Part shown: piece by piece, positions 61,398 to 64,000 of the stretch
Numbering within the stretch: position 1 is the first letter of the stretch
How the letters are laid out: each line of letters opens with the position of its first letter
Assembly (NCBI RefSeq): GCF_001904655.1
Contig: NZ_MRCC01000009.1
Location: 162,565 to 226,564, forward strand
DNA length: 64,000 nt
From: Chroogloeocystis siderophila 5.2 s.c.1
Lineage (GTDB): Bacteria; Cyanobacteriota; Cyanobacteriia; Cyanobacteriales; Chroococcidiopsidaceae
Direction of reading: 5' to 3'
The notes under the pieces: generated by a model
What the model was told of the DNA's origin: nothing
The model's database searches: none
The model's input: only the letters and a program-made list of their open reading frames with translations
Program-made: the position numbers and the translations under genes

Positions 61398-62264
61398 ATG
61401 TCGAGTCAAGATACCATTTGGGAACGTTTTCTCGCACCTGTTGTGCGTTTCTTTATCAATGAAAAAGAACTACAGCAACTTTACGAGAGTATCGATTGGC
61501 AGCAAGAAGCGACAAGATTTCAGCGGGCGGATGTAGAAACACCTTCATACTACAGCAGTCAAAACTTTCACGGTATTAAGCATGGGTATCTCAATCCTGG
61601 CGCAGCAGTATCATACGATCCAATTACACAGTACGTGTTATTACCTAATGAAAAACTCGTACGGCAAGAATTAATTGAGACAATTCAAAGTCAGCCCCGC
61701 CGAATTCTTGATTTAGGCTGCGGTACAGGATCAACAACATTAATGCTCAAACAGGCGTTTCCTGCGGCTGAGGTGATTGGTTTAGATTTGTCGCCATATA
61801 TGCTAGTGATGGCGGAACGTAAGGCACAAGCTGCTCATCTAGATATCAAGTGGTGTCATGCTAATGCGGAGTATACAGGTTTTCCTGATGCTAGTTTTGA
61901 TGTGGTGACGGCTTCTTTATTATTTCACGAAACACCGCCCGCAGTTGCTCAATCTATTTTGCAAGAAAGTTTTCGTTTACTGAGCGTTGGTGGTGAAGTA
62001 TTAATTTTAGACGGCAATCAAAAAACGCTACGCCAACTTGACTGGCTAAATAACGTATTTGAAGAACCTTACATCCGTGACTTTGCAGCAAAAAGTGTTG
62101 ATGCAAGTATGGTTGCAGCAGGGTTCGCGGCTGTGCAGACAACAGATTTATGGTTGATTCATCAAGTCACTCGTGGGGTGAAGCCGTTAATACACAAGTC
62201 AGGAGTTGGCGAGTCTACCGAGGAAGTCATTCCACTTGAAGGTTGGATACCTTCTCCGGCTTAA
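61398..62264 (+). CDS. Class I SAM-dependent methyltransferase
   Basis: Methyltransferase of 288 residues. Motif I is RILDLGCGTGSTTLMLKQAF near residue 96, followed by VIGLDLSPYMLVMAERKAQ with the acidic ribose contact and FDVVTASLLFHETPP near residue 168. The N-terminal 80 residues and the C-terminal 60 are family-specific and probably bind the substrate. The gene precedes the HAD gene by 15 bases, so the two may form an operon. The acceptor is not predicted. Confidence 0.86.
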   Translation: MSSQDTIWERFLAPVVRFFINEKELQQLYESIDWQQEATRFQRADVETPSYYSSQNFHGIKHGYLNPGAAVSYDPITQYVLLPNEKLVRQELIETIQSQPRRILDLGCGTGSTTLMLKQAFPAAEVIGLDLSPYMLVMAERKAQAAHLDIKWCHANAEYTGFPDASFDVVTASLLFHETPPAVAQSILQESFRLLSVGGEVLILDGNQKTLRQLDWLNNVFEEPYIRDFAAKSVDASMVAAGFAAVQTTDLWLIHQVTRGVKPLIHKSGVGESTEEVIPLEGWIPSPA

Positions 62265-62279
62265 TTGAGGCAGTAACGT

Positions 62280-62996
62280 ATGACACTAAAAGCAGTTTTG
62301 TTTGATTTCAATGGCGTAATAATTAACGACGAACCAATTCATCAGCAACTAATCGACCAAGTTTTAATTGCCGAAAATTTGCGCCCCAAGCCAGGAGAAT
62401 ACCGCCAAGTTTGTTTAGGGCGCAGCGATCGCGCGTGTATTCGAGAATTATTACAGCGTCGGGGTCGAGTTGTGAGTGAAGACTATCTGACACAAATTAT
62501 TAAACGCAAAGCCGAAGCGTATCAACAAGAACTAGCAAAACTTGAGAAGTTACCAACTTATCCTGGTTTAGAAAATTTAATTTTTCAAGTGCGATCGCGC
62601 AATCTTAAATTAGCAGTAGTCAGTGGTGCATTACGTTCTGAAGTAGAACTCGTGTTACAGCGCCTTAGTTTAGCTGAATACTTTTGTGCGATCGTCGCCG
62701 GTGATGATATCACCACGAGTAAACCTGAACCTGATGGTTATCTTCTCGCCGTAGAAAGACTGAACAAGATCGAACCTAGCTTAAACTTACAACCAGCAGA
62801 ATGCCTTGCGATTGAAGATACCCTAGCTGGAATTACCGCAGCCAAACGCGCCAAAATTCCTGTCGTTGGAGTTGCAAATACTTATCCATTTCATATGCTA
62901 CAACGCCAAGCTAACTGGGCAGTAGATTACTTGTCTGATTTAGACTTAGAGTACGTACAACAAGTTTATACGCATCAAAATCAATATGTAGCTTAG
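62280..62996 (+). CDS. HAD-superfamily hydrolase, beta-phosphoglucomutase-like
   Basis: HAD phosphatase-type protein of 238 residues. Motif I is VLFDFNGVIINDEP near residue 6; the nucleophile Asp is present but the second Asp of D-x-D, the general acid/base, is Asn (DFN). Motif II is AVVSGALRSEV near residue 113, motif III is TSKPEPDGY near residue 142, and motif IV is CLAIEDTLAGITAAKRA near residue 180. The cap region matches beta-phosphoglucomutase-like enzymes. The Asn suggests altered chemistry or slower turnover. It directly follows the methyltransferase gene. Confidence 0.88.
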   Translation: MTLKAVLFDFNGVIINDEPIHQQLIDQVLIAENLRPKPGEYRQVCLGRSDRACIRELLQRRGRVVSEDYLTQIIKRKAEAYQQELAKLEKLPTYPGLENLIFQVRSRNLKLAVVSGALRSEVELVLQRLSLAEYFCAIVAGDDITTSKPEPDGYLLAVERLNKIEPSLNLQPAECLAIEDTLAGITAAKRAKIPVVGVANTYPFHMLQRQANWAVDYLSDLDLEYVQQVYTHQNQYVA

Positions 62997-63085
62997 ATGG
63001 TGAGCAACTAAAATATTTAGAGATTTATGTATTATAAGGGTTTATCGATAGCGATCACACCGAACACTTATCCCTAAATTAAGAG

Positions 63086-63403
63086 CTAATTCTTAATACT
63101 ACCTAGATCTCGTCTTTGTGGGTATGTATAGATAATTCTTGGTGGTTGTGGTAGCATCCAATCCTGATGCAATTGCCAAGATGGTAGTTGTTGCACAGGT
63201 TTAAATAAATCTGCTGGTAGTACTGGCGTGCGGAGGTCAGGCTCTATTTCAGGCAAAATAATATTTGGCTCAGAAGGATTTAATATTGTTTCTGCTAAGC
63301 TATTTTCGTGAATTTGATACATTTGTGCCTCTATCCTTGCAGGGATAAAAAATAATATTATTATGACAAATAAACTATTAACTAATTGAGATTCACTTAG
63401 CAT
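63086..63403 (-). CDS. Small exported protein, unknown
   Basis: Protein of 105 residues with a signal peptide (SLFVIIILFFIPARIEAQ, cleavage near residue 26) and a Pro-rich mature chain (LNPSEPNIILPEIEPDLR, MLPQPPRIIYTYPQ). AGAGAGAAAG precedes the ATG. No family recognised. The Pro-rich extended character suggests a periplasmic or cell-wall protein. Confidence is limited by the length. Confidence 0.5.
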   Translation of the reverse strand: MLSESQLVNSLFVIIILFFIPARIEAQMYQIHENSLAETILNPSEPNIILPEIEPDLRTPVLPADLFKPVQQLPSWQLHQDWMLPQPPRIIYTYPQRRDLGSIKN

Positions 63404-64000
63404 CGTCTTTCTCTCTGATTAGTTTGTAAAAATCCATTTGAGTTACTATTACTTTCAGTTTATTGGGTACTTATTACATTGAATTTAGACGTTTGTATTA
63501 GCAACTGTCTAGAATATTTAGTAATGAGCGCTGAGCGATCGCCAGCAGAAGCAGGCTTTGGGATAAACCGCGCCAGTCTACTACACCAGGAATAAAGCGA
63601 TTGAGACGCTAGCGCAATTGCCAAACAAAAATTAACTGACTATCTACTAAAATATATCAATGTTGGTGTAAGCATGAGGTAATGCTTATGAATTCGACTA
63701 AACGATAATCTCACATCGACAGCTATAGTATACTACTTCACTCAAAGAGAGTTACAAATAATTTCTCCTACATTCATGAGGCTTTCTATTTGAATCAACC
63801 TCAAAACAGCGAGTTTCATGGACGCGAAGACGGTTGCTCAAATTAGTAACGCTGGCTTCAAGAAGCACATTTGCAACCAACGCGTTACCTCATTCAGAGA
63901 AAGCTTGGAGCCGCGATCGCCAAAACCCTAAAATTGCGATTATTGATACTAAGTCGCTGTCAGATGTAGTAGAGTAATAAGCAACCTTTGTTTGTCTTCT
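63404..64000. other. No gene supported; one repeat copy
   Basis: The last 600 bases have no convincing gene. There is a short relative of the GGAGAAATGATTTGTAG repeat at 63752-63771. Between 63810 and 63980 several short frames (for example NPKIAIIDTKSLSDVVE ending 63978) may be remains of a mobile-element gene, but no family could be named. Confidence 0.45.
63752..63771 (-). repeat. Short copy D of the GGAGAAATGATTTGTAG repeat
   Basis: On the minus strand it reads GTAGGAGAAATTATTTGTAA, which differs from the core of copies A and B at two or three positions. Flanks do not match, so it is a partial copy. Confidence 0.5.

Noticed and set aside
63521..63640. Minus-strand string NRFIPGVVDWRG resembling a CheW-type segment
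   Set aside because: Only about a dozen residues look similar, with stops on both sides; too short to call.
63821..63978. Possible transposase end (NPKIAIIDTKSLSDVVE)
   Set aside because: One weak motif, no inverted repeats or matching upstream part; left as unassigned spacer.
1..64000. CRISPR arrays, tRNA/rRNA genes, prophage or complete insertion sequences
   Set aside because: No regularly spaced direct repeats, cloverleaf-like sequences, phage structural genes or intact transposase genes were found on reading both strands; a tool-based scan (tRNAscan, Infernal) could still reveal a missed RNA.

Overview
The window looks like a chromosomal segment of a free-living cyanobacterium, not a marine picocyanobacterium. 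The reasons are the very frequent HIP1 octamer GCGATCGC (for example 2175-2182), the CCCCCTAAATCCCCC and heptamer repeats typical of cyanobacterial spacers, and lineage-typical genes: a CP12-like protein, a gamma-tocopherol methyltransferase beside a homogentisate phytyltransferase, an alternative respiratory terminal oxidase (ARTO) cluster, DUF1400 proteins, and a fused uroporphyrinogen-III methyltransferase/synthase. The genus cannot be fixed from the sequence; a Chroococcidiopsis/Gloeocapsopsis-like organism is a guess.

Layout. 1-5727 (+) is the end of a surface-polysaccharide locus: polymerase/ligase-like protein (cut by the window edge), three glycosyltransferases and a flippase. 5735-12831 (-) is a packed run holding an ABC importer of the taurine/nitrate/pyrimidine-precursor type, an FAD-linked oxidase, a creatininase-family hydrolase and a 2'-5' RNA ligase-like protein. 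Between the last two groups lies a decayed rtcA (RNA 3'-phosphate cyclase). 13160-16827 (-) holds a tiny membrane protein, two alpha/beta hydrolases and a CP12 variant. 17238-23288 (+) is the oxidase operon: two DUF2231 membrane proteins, oxidase subunits II, I and III, and a GMC oxidoreductase. Subunit II lacks the CuA ligands and subunit I carries the YSHP form of the active-site loop, so it is probably a quinol-oxidising ARTO. 23285-23877 contains gene debris, including a piece of a type IIG restriction-modification enzyme. 24188-33141 is mixed: EamA transporter, PhyH-like oxygenase facing a LysR regulator, two small proteins with a clear terminator, an N-formylglutamate amidohydrolase plus GCS2 ligase pair, a lipoprotein and dnaG. 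33305-46409 has an RTX gene broken by an internal stop, a lumenal-type pentapeptide protein, yraN, queA, a 1022-residue coiled-coil/TPR protein with five exact 58-residue repeats, an SPL-like radical SAM protein, a CrtISO-like oxidoreductase, a small transaldolase and a Ktr potassium system. 46517-51073 (+) holds tocopherol genes, a TPR protein, cobA-hemD and coaE. 51266-64000 mixes tldD, a GT4 enzyme and envelope proteins with further broken genes (Uma2, SH3-type, hybrid histidine kinase).

Two themes stand out. First, at least seven loci show visible decay (rtcA, R-M fragment, a frameshifted small ORF, RTX, Uma2, an SH3 gene, a hybrid kinase). Second, several families of short dispersed repeats occupy the spacers and in two cases encode the C-termini of real genes. 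No tRNA, rRNA, CRISPR array, complete insertion sequence or prophage was recognised.
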